Positions 12,025-23,857 of a stretch of 64,000 nucleotides of DNA are shown here, one piece after another (within the stretch, counting starts at the first letter, position 1; each line of letters opens with the position of its first letter). Made by a program: the position numbers and the translations under genes. The stretch spans positions 1-64,000 of the forward strand of contig ML978204.1 in the NCBI GenBank assembly GCA_010015745.1, read 5' to 3'. The DNA is from Setomelanomma holmii. Lineage: Eukaryota; Ascomycota; Dothideomycetes; Pleosporales; Phaeosphaeriaceae. Under the pieces are notes generated by a model that made no database searches, was not told the origin of the DNA, and was given only the letters and a program-made list of their open reading frames with translations.

Positions 12025-13285
12025 TTACGTGCATGTGTATGCACCATCGACTCTCAAGTCCGCACCCTTGCTGATGGTCAGTATATGTTCGTTTACCCGT
12101 GCTTGTGTAATTACTTACAGTAACGTATAGACTGGCGTCGCTGGAAAGGAAAGTCACAGCGCCCATCAAGTCTTCAGGTCGGCCCATCTTACCGACTGGG
12201 ATCAAGGAAGTCCACTGCTTCTGCAGATCTGGGTTATCATCAAGAATCTTCTTGGTTCTATCACAATGTAAGCATGTTTCCACTGATTATATGTGACTAC
12301 TTACAGCGCCGTCAGCATGTAACCGGGTGAGATGCAGTTCACACGGATACCAGCACCGGCCCACTCAACCGCCAAACTGGAGGCGAGATGTCGGACTGCA
12401 GCTTTGGCTGCGTTGTATGGCGCTTGCGGCTGTGGTACGTTGACGATCGCGCCAGACATGCTGCCGATCATGACAATGCTTCCTGGTGCCTTCCTCTCCA
12501 TGAGATGCTTGGCGACGGCAACCGCGTATAAGTAGGTTCCGTCCACGTTGACGCCCCAGAGCTTCTGCATACGGTCGTGAGGGTATGAGATAGCATCATA
12601 GTTCTCAGTAAAGCCAGCAGAAGTAACTAGGTTGTCAACCTTGCCATGCTCCTTGAGGATCTCAGCCAAAGACTGGTTGACTGATGTGGGACTCGACACA
12701 TCGCAAAAGTGTGCAGTGACTTTGGGGACCCTGTCATTCCCATTAGCTGGAAATTTTTCGGAAAGGTGCAGGGACTTACCTCTTGGATCCTGGGTTCTCC
12801 TGCTTGAAGATGTCAACCAGACCCTGCGCAGACCTCTGACCTTCTTCTCTGTTCATATCGACGATTGCGACATCGGCTCCTGATGTGACTAGTGCTTGAG
12901 CCATGACAAGTCCCAATCCACGAGCACCACCTGTCACAACTGCGACCTTGTCCTCCATAGAGAAGGATGCTAAAGTCCGCTTGGCGTGAACACCTCCGCG
13001 GCCCACGACGGGCTGCGACGGAGGCAGGTCCTTCTCCTCGGGATACTCTACGACAATGTCTTGGTTTGTTCGTGCATACTGACCCTCATGGTCGCCGCTC
13101 TCACCAGGCTCGCCGCTTGTAGTGGCAGCATCAACGTCATTGTCTGAAGCTTTATCGAGGCGGGCAGGTGTGGTTGTGAAAGACCTAACGGCAGCAACGA
13201 CTGGTGGCGCTGGTCGGAACGCAGCTCGAGGAGCTTGTGCTCTGGCCGCGCGAGCGACTTGTCGGATGATTTGTGATTTGAACAT
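12025..13285 (-). CDS. SDR family oxidoreductase with N-terminal extension (arabinitol/sorbose dehydrogenase-like), 370 aa
   Basis: Four exons: 13285-12780, 12730-12305, 12257-12119 and 12066-12025, with introns of 47-52 nt that all join in frame. The first 45 residues (MFKSQIIRQVARAARAQAPR, then FTTTPARL) look like a mitochondrial presequence. A linker of about 60 residues precedes the core. The core has TGGARGLG, the active-site serine in IGSMSG, and YNAAK with the catalytic Tyr and Lys; it ends ADLRVDGAYTCT, a tail typical of fungal D-arabinitol 2-dehydrogenase, sorbose reductase and related classical SDRs. It probably oxidises a polyol or reduces a ketose with NAD(P). The last exon is only 42 nt. 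Confidence is high for the family and low for the substrate. Confidence 0.88.
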
Positions 13286-14115
13286 TGTTGTTGGTGTGTG
13301 GGTGTGGTGAAAGAGCAACCGAAGCTCGAAAGACAATTTTTGAGGTGAGAGACGAGCTCTCAGATAAGCGAAAAGTTATGCACGCCTAGCTATCGTGAGA
13401 TTATAAGCTGGCGTGATTGGAAGAGTTGGCGCGCCCTCGAAACGAAGTACAGCGGGTCGGCTCGTTTTCGTGAGTTGTGAAGCTGGGAAAGTAATTGATG
13501 AACGCAATTGAAGCTTGCTGTAAGTCTCACGATGGCAATGTCGCTCAAAAAAACTATCTTGGGCTTCTTTGAGCTCCATCTTTCTCCCCCACCCATGTTC
13601 ACTTTTTGCTGAGGAAAATGACGTATCGCCGCCGCCAAATTATGCAGGGAGAGCTTTGGCGAGCTTGGATCGCCCCTCCACGCTCCGGACGTCGCCCAGT
13701 CCGCAACAACGTCTCCTCTTTTATCCCACGCCATCGCTGTTCATGCTCCACCCCCAAAAGCATTGTGGAACCTTGATTGCCACGGGCACAAATTATTGGA
13801 TCCGCGGAACTCAACTCCACTGCAAACCTCACGATCTCTGGGAGAGTGCGACTATACGCGTTGGTCATAGACTATTTACACCTACACCATCCTAATTCTA
13901 CGACCAAGTACACACGTTACGAATATCACAGGATATTTCACGAGAGTGAACAAGTGTGTTTTTGGTATGCACCTTCCATTTCGTATCCATGACGACGATT
14001 GCTGCTTCCTCGCTCGATGGTGTCTGCAATTCGCGGACTTCACGATGGATCATCCTCAACAACCTTGCTCCAGATGTGCTGACAGATGCATCCTCAGCAC
14101 CGTACGTGACTAGGC
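13286..14115. other. Divergent promoter region
   Basis: Separates the minus-strand SDR gene and the plus-strand phosphatase. An ATG-led frame at 13990 overlaps the phosphatase start in another frame; it could be 5' UTR, and a non-coding first exon is possible. Confidence 0.4.
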
Positions 14116-15408
14116 ATGTTCGAGCTCTACCTCCTTACGTTCAATTGCGCTCGAGAGCTCGTGAACCCGCAGTCCCTGGCGCCCTCTTTCTTCGATGCCC
14201 TACCCGAAGGCGCTCCGGTGCCTGATCTTGTTGCCGTATCTCTGCAAGAGATCTCGCCTATCGCCTACTCATTCCTAGGAGGACCCTACCTGAAACCCTA
14301 CTTCGACCGCATCACCACGACCGTACAGCTTGCGGCTGATCTCCGTAGCAATGGCAGCGAAGAGCTTGAGCATATTGCGACGCGAAGCCTGGGAATGACT
14401 GGTTTGATGATCTTCGCGAAAAACCAATTTGCGCGCAGGATACAATGGATACAGTCAGCAGGCGCCGGTGTTGGCTTCGCGAATATGGGCAATAAGGGTG
14501 CAGTTGCCATGCGCGTCGGCATCTCGTGTCCCAATTCCGCGGATACCCTTAATCTTGCCTTCACGGCTGCTCATCTTGCTCCCATGGAGAGCAACATCAG
14601 TGCCAGGAATAAGGACTGGGAGAACCTGGTGCGGAATTTAGTCTTCCTCAATGGTGACGATTCGGCATACAGCTCTAGCGAGGAAAGACCGCTGCTTGCA
14701 TCACCAGCCGAAGCACCAGTGGACCACAACGGCCTCTTCGAGGCTGGCAGCCACATATTTTTCTATGGCGATCTCAATTATCGTACACATGACGCTCCAC
14801 CCGGACCTGACGACCACAAGACGTATCCACAGCCAACGCCATCCGAGGCCTCGTCCACGCACTACTTCCAGCTCCTGAAGGACGACCAGTTGACACGAGA
14901 AAAGGATGCAAATCGCACACTGCATGGCCTGAGGGAGCACCCTATCACCTTTCCACCCACGTACAAGTACGCAGTGCCCAAGGATCCTGGCGCAAATCCT
15001 GTCCAGCGGTCTGTCGCTGAGGCCGAGGAGCAGTGGAAGTGGTCGAAGCATCGCTATCCGTCCTGGTGTGACCGCATTCTTTTCTCCCAGTTTGGCTCCG
15101 AGTCACAACTCAAGCCGCAGAAGTACACTGCGCTGCCGGTTCAGCCAACCTCAGACCACCGCCCAGTAGCTCTCTCTTTGCGTGTCGAGGATAAACCCAC
15201 TTCTTCGCGACTCGATGACGTTCGCTCTCAGCCTCCTTTCCCCATCAATCCTGACTGGAGAGCCAGGAGAGATGCTGCACGACGTTGGGAGGTCATTGTT
15301 GGCGTTCTTTCATATTTCGGTTTAACCGGCGAAGGCAATGCTATCCTTGTTGCTTTGGTAGGAACGGTCCTAGGGAGTCTCTGGCTGGTTTCATGGTTCC
15401 GCACATGA
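14116..15408 (+). CDS. Inositol-polyphosphate 5-phosphatase, tail-anchored (INP54-like), 430 aa
   Basis: Single exon. The endonuclease/exonuclease/phosphatase fold is shown by YLLTFNCARE at the start, SLQEISP with the metal-binding Glu, NMGNKGAV, FFYGDLNYR, RYPSWCDRILF and TSDHRPVALSL. These are the hallmark motifs of PtdIns(4,5)P2 5-phosphatases. The last 25 residues (AILVALVGTVLGSLWLVSWF then RT) form one membrane helix, so the enzyme is probably tail-anchored, as yeast Inp54 is in the ER. The predicted role is removal of the 5-phosphate from PI(4,5)P2 at ER contacts. The chosen start gives the usual short N-terminus right before the first beta strand. It is convergent with the next gene, with about 30 bp between stops. 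Confidence 0.9.
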   Translation: MFELYLLTFNCARELVNPQSLAPSFFDALPEGAPVPDLVAVSLQEISPIAYSFLGGPYLKPYFDRITTTVQLAADLRSNGSEELEHIATRSLGMTGLMIFAKNQFARRIQWIQSAGAGVGFANMGNKGAVAMRVGISCPNSADTLNLAFTAAHLAPMESNISARNKDWENLVRNLVFLNGDDSAYSSSEERPLLASPAEAPVDHNGLFEAGSHIFFYGDLNYRTHDAPPGPDDHKTYPQPTPSEASSTHYFQLLKDDQLTREKDANRTLHGLREHPITFPPTYKYAVPKDPGANPVQRSVAEAEEQWKWSKHRYPSWCDRILFSQFGSESQLKPQKYTALPVQPTSDHRPVALSLRVEDKPTSSRLDDVRSQPPFPINPDWRARRDAARRWEVIVGVLSYFGLTGEGNAILVALVGTVLGSLWLVSWFRT

Positions 15409-15439
15409 GCCACCAGACAGAAAGCTCGTCCCCTTTATC

Positions 15440-17301
15440 TTACATTAATTCCTCGACTCTGTACGTTGAATTAGTCTGCGGAGGCCAGCCCCATTCTACC
15501 TTCAACCATTGCTGTGTCGAGTCCGTCGACCAACCCATGTTATCAACCTCATCGAGGAATTCCATTATGTCGCCTTGTTCCAGCGGGTCTCGTAGCCCTC
15601 TAGCAAATTTATGCATTGCATGCGCAGCGATTGAGGGTGCCGATACAGCATGCGGATTGCACCGAGCCACCGCGATCATTTCTTTCAACCATTTCGCAAG
15701 CTGCCTCTCGGTTGCGATCTCGTCCAGTTTATGAGCATGTTGGAATTCCGGTCTGGGGTCGCTTAACAGTAGTGCAATCCGGCAGATGCGCAAATGCTGA
15801 TGAGCATCGGCTGAGTCCTATATCAGCAAGCGATTGGACAAGCTGAGCAGGAACACCTACCATGGCAGATATTCGGAAACCATAATTCCGGATAGCGTCT
15901 TCCATCGGCTATATCGGCGTCGCGATAAAAGAACGCATTGAATCCACTCGGCCGATCGCGTTCCCATTCATCTACTTTACTGTGCAGGCTTTTCCAATCA
16001 TTCGACGTGCGCGAACTCATGTGATACCAATGCAAGATCTCGGCGCATGTCCACACGATTCGGTTACCCCAAGCAACATCGTCTGAAGGTGACGCCAGAT
16101 CAGGCAGGCTGTAAGTGCGGTAGTCTACACGCAAGCTTGGTTGATTGAGCAAGCCTTGGTATACTTCGAAATGCACATGCACCATGAAGCATGCTTGTAC
16201 TACTGGGCTTGACATGTTGAAAAGCCAGCCGTCAGAACCGTGAAAGAGTTCATATGTTGAAAGATGGTACTGACCACGTGTTCCAGCTGTTCAAAGTTAG
16301 TACTGCGATCGGTGCGAGATATCAGAGCTCTACACACCATGCAGCTCTTCAAATCCTCTCACAAACACCGCCGCAACTAAGGTTGCCTCATCTTGAATGC
16401 GACCATTCTCCGCCATATGCGGAATCAACTGCTGTAACACGCGATCATGATACAAGAATGGTCGGGCAGGAAAAGCTGCGTCGTACCGTCGAATATGTTG
16501 GCAAGCAATCATGAAGATGGCATTTAGCAAAATGGAATTGTTGAGAGCCAATTGCGGGACGACCTCCTTGAAGACGCTATGTGAGCTTGTAATATCCCAC
16601 CACTGGGCTGCAGTATCAACCCAGAAGCGAAAGAGTTGGGCCTCGATTGGGTCTGAAAGAGGCCAAGGTACGCGTGTAGTAGATGTTGTGGCGTAAGGCC
16701 CACCAGGTGTGACTGAGTCATGCTGCCAGTCGATTGAAGAGCCTTCTTCATAGCTGGAAATTGAGCTAGGGGCAGGACTCGTATGTCGACGATGAGAATA
16801 CACGGCTTGTCTTGGGCTGCTTGAAGCAGTTGATGGGGCTGCGGATGACATTGCAGTGCTGACGGCAGAATATGCAGCAGGTCTGATGCTCATGTCTGAC
16901 CTTATCGTCAGACCCTGCAAAGCTCCCTGTGGTAATCTCTCCGCCGTCCTCGTCCGGATCAACCTTCTAGATGGCCTCCTGCTACCGTCTACCGGCAAGC
17001 GGTGATCGTTCGCTTGAAGGTCGGCAGCAACCTGATCCGACTCATCAATGAAGTCAACGACTTTCGTTATCAGCCGACACAACACACAATTGCCGTGAGA
17101 GGAGAACTTACCGTACTCTGGTGTAGCGACCCAAGTCTGCTCTCCACTAAAGAAGTAATCATACTTCTTGATATCCGCTCTTGTCGCTTCATCCTCCGCA
17201 TGCGGAAAGACACCATGTCGAAATCGGACCTTGTAATTGGATAACGGTCGCCTCGCAACCTTTACCTTCCCATCAGAACTTGCATCGGACCAGGAACCCA
17301 T
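15440..17301 (-). CDS. Fungal transcription-factor-like protein lacking a visible zinc cluster, 569 aa
   Basis: Four exons: 17301-17112, 17060-16338, 16286-15861 and 15810-15440; introns of about 50 nt restore the frame. The N-terminus carries NYKVRFRHGVFPHAEDEATR and YFFSGEQTWVATPEY, a segment that in ARCA-like and related Zn2Cys6 regulators lies just downstream of the DNA-binding cluster. The middle is Ser/Pro-rich. The C-terminal half (QLFRFWVDTAAQWWDITS, then NAIFMIACQHIRRY) is a fungal-specific TF domain (Fungal_trans_2 type). No CxxCx6C zinc cluster was found in this model or in about 600 bp upstream. Either an upstream exon was missed or the protein has lost its DNA-binding part. The target is unknown. 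Confidence 0.75.
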
Positions 17302-18851
17302 ACTGCAATTATTCAACAGCGGACGGAAAAAGCTCGTGTATGCTTGGCGTTAGAGGCAAGTACTCATCAGCGTGTGCAAACCATGTGTTTGTCGGCGCTA
17401 TCCACATAATTGTATCTTTTTGGAAGGAAGTCATCTGCACGATCTAGGGCTGATCATACTGCTGTTTGTGTCCGCAGGGCGCCGTGCAAGCAGAAGTGTA
17501 TTTGTGGGAGATGGATTATTCAGCGGACTGGCGGTGATCATGGTGCAACGTCACTGGTCGCAGGCATGTTGCGGCGCACGCTGGTTGGCCGAGGTCATAT
17601 TGAGGCTTAATCGAAGTGTCGACGGCATGTAAGCAACGACGTCGTTGTGCGTGGAGGAGCTGGGTAGGATGGCTGTTTGGGGAAGAGCGGAAAGGGTCAA
17701 GACAGCCTTGCGCGCGGGTGGCTGGCGATTCAGCCCTATCATGCATGGGCTAGGCGGAGAAGAAGATGCAAATGCTAGGGAGGAGTGTGTCTGAGTGCGG
17801 AATGGCGATGCTCGTTCGGCAGAGAAGTCTCGCGATTGAGTATTGGAGTTGGTGACTGATGGTTACACAGGGTCGTGATAGGTTCTCTTTGATGCGAGGA
17901 GTCATCTCTGCGGCTACAATGCATCAACACTGAACGTTTGATAGGTTGCGATGCTACATGCAATACGTGACAGCGGAAAGTGAGCCGCTACTACTGCGAA
18001 CACGCTTCTGTATGTCCCTGTAGAGCTGATGCGCCTTCGTTGCAGAAGGTTGAGTAAGCATATTCCAGATTACTTCTGAGCTCACATAGGTGCCGATGTT
18101 GCTTGCCGGACTTGAAAACACAGTTGCTAACGGTCTGCTCCGACCGTTCGCTCGTCAGCATGTCTGAGATGACTGTGATGCTATTTGGAAGAGTTTGTTG
18201 ATGCGTTTTTAGGCGATTTCCATGTACTGAGGTGGACTCAGAAATATGGTCACGTGCTTATTGCGATGTTCCTGGTGGACGCGAACTCAAACCTATGGGC
18301 AGGGGATTAGATGGGTTTAGTGAACTCAACTCGCTGCTAAGGAATTATGCGGATGCAAGTAATCAACACAACGTCAAGCTCACGTGCACCATGTCCTTCA
18401 TCATCCCCGTCGCCATCTCACGCCATACCACCGAGCTCTCATCATACACTCCAAACTCCACAATGTACGAAGAGCCGTCTCACACCGCGCATCTTTGCTT
18501 CCAACAAATTCCGAACCCCACTCGACTCTGCAACTCTCCACAAGTGTCCAGAACACGAGCTGTGACGTAAGGGCGCAGATTGATGTCGTTGGTGATTGAC
18601 CCTCAAGACGTTGGTGCTAATTTTAGGTTTATCGGCACACAGAGGAAAGCTTGGTTTGAGGGCGTGACTTGTTTCAACGGAATCTGTGGTTATCCATTTT
18701 GGGGGATGTAGAATGGCCATGGGAAGATTTGCATGGAGGATGAGCTGAGTGGATAGTATGTTGTGGGTACATCCATTTGCATGCAGTTGATGTCGAGTTG
18801 CCTAAAAGTGCAATATACACGTCTGCAAGTAGACATGTATGCGTTCTAAGT

Positions 18852-19166
18852 TCAGGTCACGATGCTGTATATTGCAACACCCGCAAACCTCAAAAGTGAC
18901 ATGATCAACACCACAGCCACGAGTGCAATACATATTGCTACATCTTTCAAGCTCTCGTACATGCGTTTGTGTAATATCTGGGGACCTGGTGGCAAAGTTT
19001 TATATTGAATTGGATGCAGATAGACGAATGTGTAACGAGAATGCATAGGAAAGCCACGTTCCAGACTCAGTACCCTGATCTTCCAAGTTTCGACACTGAA
19101 ATTCAGTTTCGGACGACTTGCCAATGATGAAGCTATTCGCACATTGCACATGCAGGGTGGTGGCAT
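18852..19166 (-). CDS. Possible small membrane protein, 104 aa
   Basis: An ATG-led frame in the gene-poor region. It ends with a clear hydrophobic segment (VAICIALVAVVLIMSLLRF) next to the C-terminus, preceded by a hydrophilic part with SRYTFVYLHPIQYK. No family is recognised and codon evidence is weak. It may be a chance ORF. Confidence 0.2.
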   Translation of the reverse strand: MPPPCMCNVRIASSLASRPKLNFSVETWKIRVLSLERGFPMHSRYTFVYLHPIQYKTLPPGPQILHKRMYESLKDVAICIALVAVVLIMSLLRFAGVAIYSIVT

Positions 19167-20441
19167 TCACCGCTCGACAAGGACATTATGAGCACGGGTA
19201 TAGTCCATACTGGGATGGATGAAGCGAAGAAGTGCATGCTTTTGACATGGGAAAAGGGACGATGGCCGAGTTTGGCGAATGGCGCATGCGCATATGCAGG
19301 GTTATTGGTGTGTGAATATCATGTTCTCTGGCTTCATTGTGCGTCCCTATGCCTCCGCGGTGCTTGCCGCCGTGTACGCAGCTATATCTTGAGTCCAATT
19401 GATTGCTGCATTAAACCCTGCTCTGAACGTACAATAGAAATGCTCATGAGACGTTGGAGGTCATCTAGGCCACGATTCTCTTCTCACGATAGCCGCCCAC
19501 CGCTTTGGCTTTGGTGTTTCGATACTCGCACTGTGCCGGCAACTTCGGTCCCGCGCCCAGCTCAACGCCACAACGTCACCGTGCAGCGGACGCCGACGTT
19601 GCGCGTCTCCCCTGTCGTTCAGCCAAGCTAACGATCCCCAGCAAAATCACCGATCGATCCAGACAATCAGGGCCCTGCTTATGCAAGTCTGGATTGTCGC
19701 GAAATTGATGTTTCGGGTTGTTCTGGGTGAGGGTTTTGATGGTGCCTCGAATTAGCAGAATGGAGATGGGGAAAAGATTTTCGCATCCGCGGAAGATTGA
19801 TTCCGTGATGACATTGTCTGGCGGTCGTCTAGACCCAAGGATAGGATGAAGCCAGAAGATTGCGTCGTGAAGTTGTGGAGGAAAGCATTGTGATTGGTGC
19901 GACTCTCGAAGTCCACGTTTTGTGTGACATGTTTGCGAGGTCGAAGTGGGGTTCTGAGCATTACGCAGCCTGCATGCTGTACGCACAATCAGCGGTGCTT
20001 TTCGGGGAGACTCTTGAAGCCCAACTGTAGTCGTGTGGTGATGTCGACCTCAAGTGCATGATGCAGATGCAAGCGTGTGGGGGAACATAAGCAAAATGTG
20101 TTGGATGTGGTGTTCTTGTATTGTGATCTGTATCGTGGAGACTATTCCGAGGAACTCATGGCTGTGCGGTGAGACTCAGATATCCAAAGCCCGTCTCATG
20201 CCCTTCTGAAGGCCCATCCCTGTTTCTCTAAACAACAAAGTGGTATATCGTACAAGTATCGCAAAAGTTGGTCCCATGAAAATGCTGCAATGCTAAGTCC
20301 GGTTCTCCATGCAACCCTAATTGTGTGGTTCGAAGTGGAAGAGATGGCTGTGATGTTCGCTAAACATCGTCGCTAAAGCGCAGATAGTCGTAAAAGGTCG
20401 TAGTACGTTGTGTGCAGTCATGTTGTGGATACAGTTGTTGG

Positions 20442-20660
20442 CTATGATGCCTTTTGCGAAGAGTTGAGTGACGAGAGTGACGCGAATGAGCTTGTCATTG
20501 CGGAGTAGGCGGCTTGTGGTCGGCCGTTGGTTGATGATACTGATGAGGCGCTATTCGTCCGTACTGATTGAAGGTTGAGGACAACGCAGCTATCGCAACG
20601 ACCATTCGTTGCGTTGCAGCGTCCTCGGCAACCGCGCTCGTAGTTGACGCAGGAGAACAT
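20442..20660 (-). CDS. Possible small Cys-rich protein, 72 aa
   Basis: An ATG-led frame beginning MFSCVNYERGCRGRCNATNG and continuing GRCDSCVVLNLQ. The cysteines follow C-x6-C-x3-C-x6-C-x2-C within the first 25 residues, a spacing that could bind zinc. The rest is Ser/Ala-rich. There is no signal peptide. The regular spacing of Cys, Gly and Arg is more ordered than expected by chance, but no named family is assigned. It is the best gene candidate in a 5-kb gene-poor stretch. Confidence 0.4.
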   Translation of the reverse strand: MFSCVNYERGCRGRCNATNGRCDSCVVLNLQSVRTNSASSVSSTNGRPQAAYSAMTSSFASLSSLNSSQKAS

Positions 20661-22570
20661 TGTGATGGCAGTGGTAATTTAAAGTCTGGGTAGGCTTGAG
20701 TGTGATGGGGCTAATTTGAAAGTGTGTCGTCTTTACTGTCGTCTATTTCGTGGTTGTATTTGGCTTTGAATTTGGGTTATGTACTGGGACGCGACGATGT
20801 TATAATATATATCCACTAGCTATCCGTGATGCCCGATGATGTAGCCACGGAGTACCAGGGAACGCAGGGTTCGTGTCCTTGGCCGGCAAAACACCCTTAA
20901 TGGAAAGATAGCGCGCGTACGTTGTTGGCGTTTCTTGGTCCGTAGGCACCGTGAAGCTAACGTAAAGCCGTTCCAATAGCGGCGCACGAACTCGAGCAGG
21001 GTCAACGTCAAGGACCAGGATAAGTTAGGAACAAAGTGCCGCTGACACAGTTGGTTCGACTGAGGACTTCGGTATCAACACTTGATTCTGAAAGTTCAAT
21101 TTGCGTATGCAAAGAGGAATTTGACATGTATACGTGTTAGCGATGCGGTCGTTTCATGAAAGGGTCATCGTTAATTACGCGTTCGGTGGTCCGTGAGCCG
21201 TCACCGGCTGGCCAGTGCGCACTTACTCACTTCGCCAAAGGAAGAGTCTATCTACGCATGCACATCGCCCTGCCCTGACCGTAGTCTCACTGTGCTAACC
21301 TGCATATGCTTATGGACATAAGGAAGTCGGCGCCGAAACTGCCAAAAGCCATGGACGAGTTGTTCATTCTGTCCGTCAATATCACTCGGCGACGCGGCGA
21401 CGAAGGCTGTGCCTGCGCGTCTGCCAATCCAGTATGCACTCCACAGTCGAAACAGAGGGATTGACACTGTTTTCCTATACAAAGCACGGTGCAGCTACTG
21501 TTGCAGGAAAATGAACATGATCCACCGCATCCTCGCGTCCTTCATCACCACCGCGGCCACTGCGTTAGCGCCCAAATAGACGAGGCAGCCCGAGGCCAAG
21601 AACACTCGCAGCTGGCGCTACACACTGTGTACTCTCAGCCATCCGCGATTACGTAGCGCTGTGTCGTTCGCTTACTCAGGACAAGAACCAATAAACTTCG
21701 TCTTCAGGCATCGATGACGGCCGTGCTCAATCAACGAGTTGCTTCATAAGATGCCTAATGCTTCTTGGTATCTGCGTTGTCAAAGAAACATATTCTTCAA
21801 TCCTATCCTCGTCAGATGACTTTGGCGTGAGCGTTGCGGTCACGTGCTGAGCAAGACTCCACATGTAGTTGTACTCAGTCATCAAATGGCTCAACAATCA
21901 GCCTCGCACGAACCGAGTCTTTGGGCCCTAGACCACTGTGGTCCGAAAACACCGATCCAACACTTCGAAAGTTCCCGACGGCGTACCTTAGGCCGCACTT
22001 ATCGACATGCTCCACTCTCAGCCGGATCTTCCGGTCATTTGATCTACGAATAAAACCGATGCTACGGCGGATGCAACCGCTTGCAGAGCCTTCGTTTATG
22101 ACGATCCGGGATCTTCGCAAGAGCAGTCTGGAACACTATTCAGACGTCGTTGTGGATCTTTGAGATGTGTTGCTCGACGATAAAGTTGTCTGGATATGGT
22201 CTCGGCTCATCCATGACGATATGCCGTTGTTCCAGCAGATAACCCCGACTCGCTCAACTTGCGCATTGATAGTGAGTCATGGTATCCTCTCCAGCGAGGC
22301 TGTACATCGAAAGAAGTATGAGGTCATACTTCTGAAGTTGCTCACAGGCTTGAAGTCGGCTTCTGAACCTCTCAGATATCAATGAAAGCGAAAATCGCTA
22401 TGCGAAATGATCACGCAACAGCACTGAAGGATTCCAGAAAATTGCTGAGGCGCATCCTAGGCCATCGAAGCACAAACCAATACGTGGTTGTATCTAGAGT
22501 ACGTTCTTCACCGCTCGACCTCCACTCACGCACCATCAATCACCCTCCTGCTCCATCTCAAAGATTGTAC

Positions 22571-23464
22571 CTAAACAATGGACTTTCTGTCTCCCAGTTT
22601 CTCAAGCTGCGCCTCGGTGTAGATAGCCCGCCACTCGTCCTCCGTCTTCTCGGCAATCTTCTTGTTAATCCTCCAGGATGAATATTCGAGCGTGAACGCA
22701 CATGCCATGCCTGTGGCAGCAAATGATAGCGAAGTGCCAAATCCTGTTGGATACTTTGGCGCTTCTTTCTCTTGGTATATAAACGAGCCTACAGTGCCGC
22801 CCAGGTTACCGATGCAAATCATCGTTGCAATACTGACGCTCGTTAGCAGACTAATAACAGTGGCAATAGAAGAAGCATACTCAACTGCACGCTTCTCTGG
22901 GCCAGCCAGATTGTTGATGGTCCATGCGTTGCATCCAGGAAGAATGGGGTAGATGCCCACGCAAGCAACATGGACCGCGAAATAGCACAGCGCGACATCA
23001 TCCTTGATGGCTTCCGCCTTTGCGAAAAGGATGGCGTATGCTACAATGAGCGATGCTTGCGCGCTGACGATGAAAGGCACGCGCCACACGAATCGGTCGG
23101 CAAGGAGCGACGATACGAGCACAGATATTGCACCGCATGCGTAAGGTGGCGCCGTAATGAGCTGTGCAGTGGTCGGTGTGAAGCCCACTGTTGAACGTTG
23201 TCAGTTGGGCTTTACAAGAGAACATACTTGTGGCTTACTGTTCTTCAGGATCTGCGGCATAGTGAACTTCAGGCCATAGTTTGGCACCGCATTGCTCGCG
23301 AAGATCATGGCCTGTAGGTAGATCTGCCAAGCTCTGGAAACCTGTCCAAGTATACTCCATTTGACTCTCTCCTTCTTGCCATCGCGGTTGACCTTGCGCT
23401 TGCACATCATGCCGCGTGTAACGATATGATTGAGACGCAGGAAACGAGCCTCGTCATGTGTGAG
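22571..23464 (-). pseudogene. 5'-truncated MFS transporter (allantoate permease/Dal5 type)
   Basis: Three exons join in frame: 23464-23239, 23187-22881 and 22832-22571 (introns 51 and 48 nt). The reading starts at LTHDEARFLRLN, part of the central loop, then YGLKFTMPQILKN, MGFTPTTAQLITAPPYACG, LPGCNAWTINNLAGP and IGNLGGTVGSFIYQ, and ends normally. This is only the C-terminal half, about six of the usual twelve membrane helices, of an anion:cation symporter of the allantoate/nicotinate permease family. A good acceptor site precedes the first exon, but in the 400 bp upstream no TM-coding exon is seen before the next gene ends at 23858. The N-terminal half is therefore missing and the copy is probably non-functional. 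Confidence 0.75.
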
Positions 23465-23857
23465 CTATCGGCCTTCAGAGGAAGTGTTAGGTCGTCATTA
23501 GACTGTAGCCGCCAAGGTTACGGTATCGCGGGGAATCTATAGCGGAGGCTCTTAGCAATGTCTAGGCGAGCATGTTCGGGACAAAATCGAAAGCCGTTCG
23601 CTTGAACGTCGGACGAGAGTGAGAACATCGGATAGGCTATGTTGTGGAGTCAGTGGTCGATGCGAGAAGCTGACTCGGTTCAATCGTGTCGGGACCAACG
23701 AGATACCAGAGGGATTAGCTTGAGGCACATGAGAAGATTGCACATGTATACACAGTACTAGAAGAGGCTTCGCCGCGCTGCAAGTTCCGAGAAGTTGAGT
23801 ACAATGTGGTTGAGAGCCTCGCGTATGAGAAGTCTTGATTCCAACCAGGGGGAAACT

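Larger units (their letters stand above)
17302..22570. other. Gene-poor 5.3-kb region
   Basis: No gene with family similarity was seen. Open frames are short, most lack an ATG, and none shows retroelement motifs. Two weak small ORFs inside (18852-19166 and 20442-20660) are listed separately. Upstream sequence of the TF-like gene may occupy the left end. Confidence 0.5.

Noticed and set aside
10828..13285. Two adjacent SDR genes as a biosynthetic cluster
   Set aside because: The enzymes are of different SDR groups and no synthase, transporter or regulator lies beside them; adjacency alone is weak.
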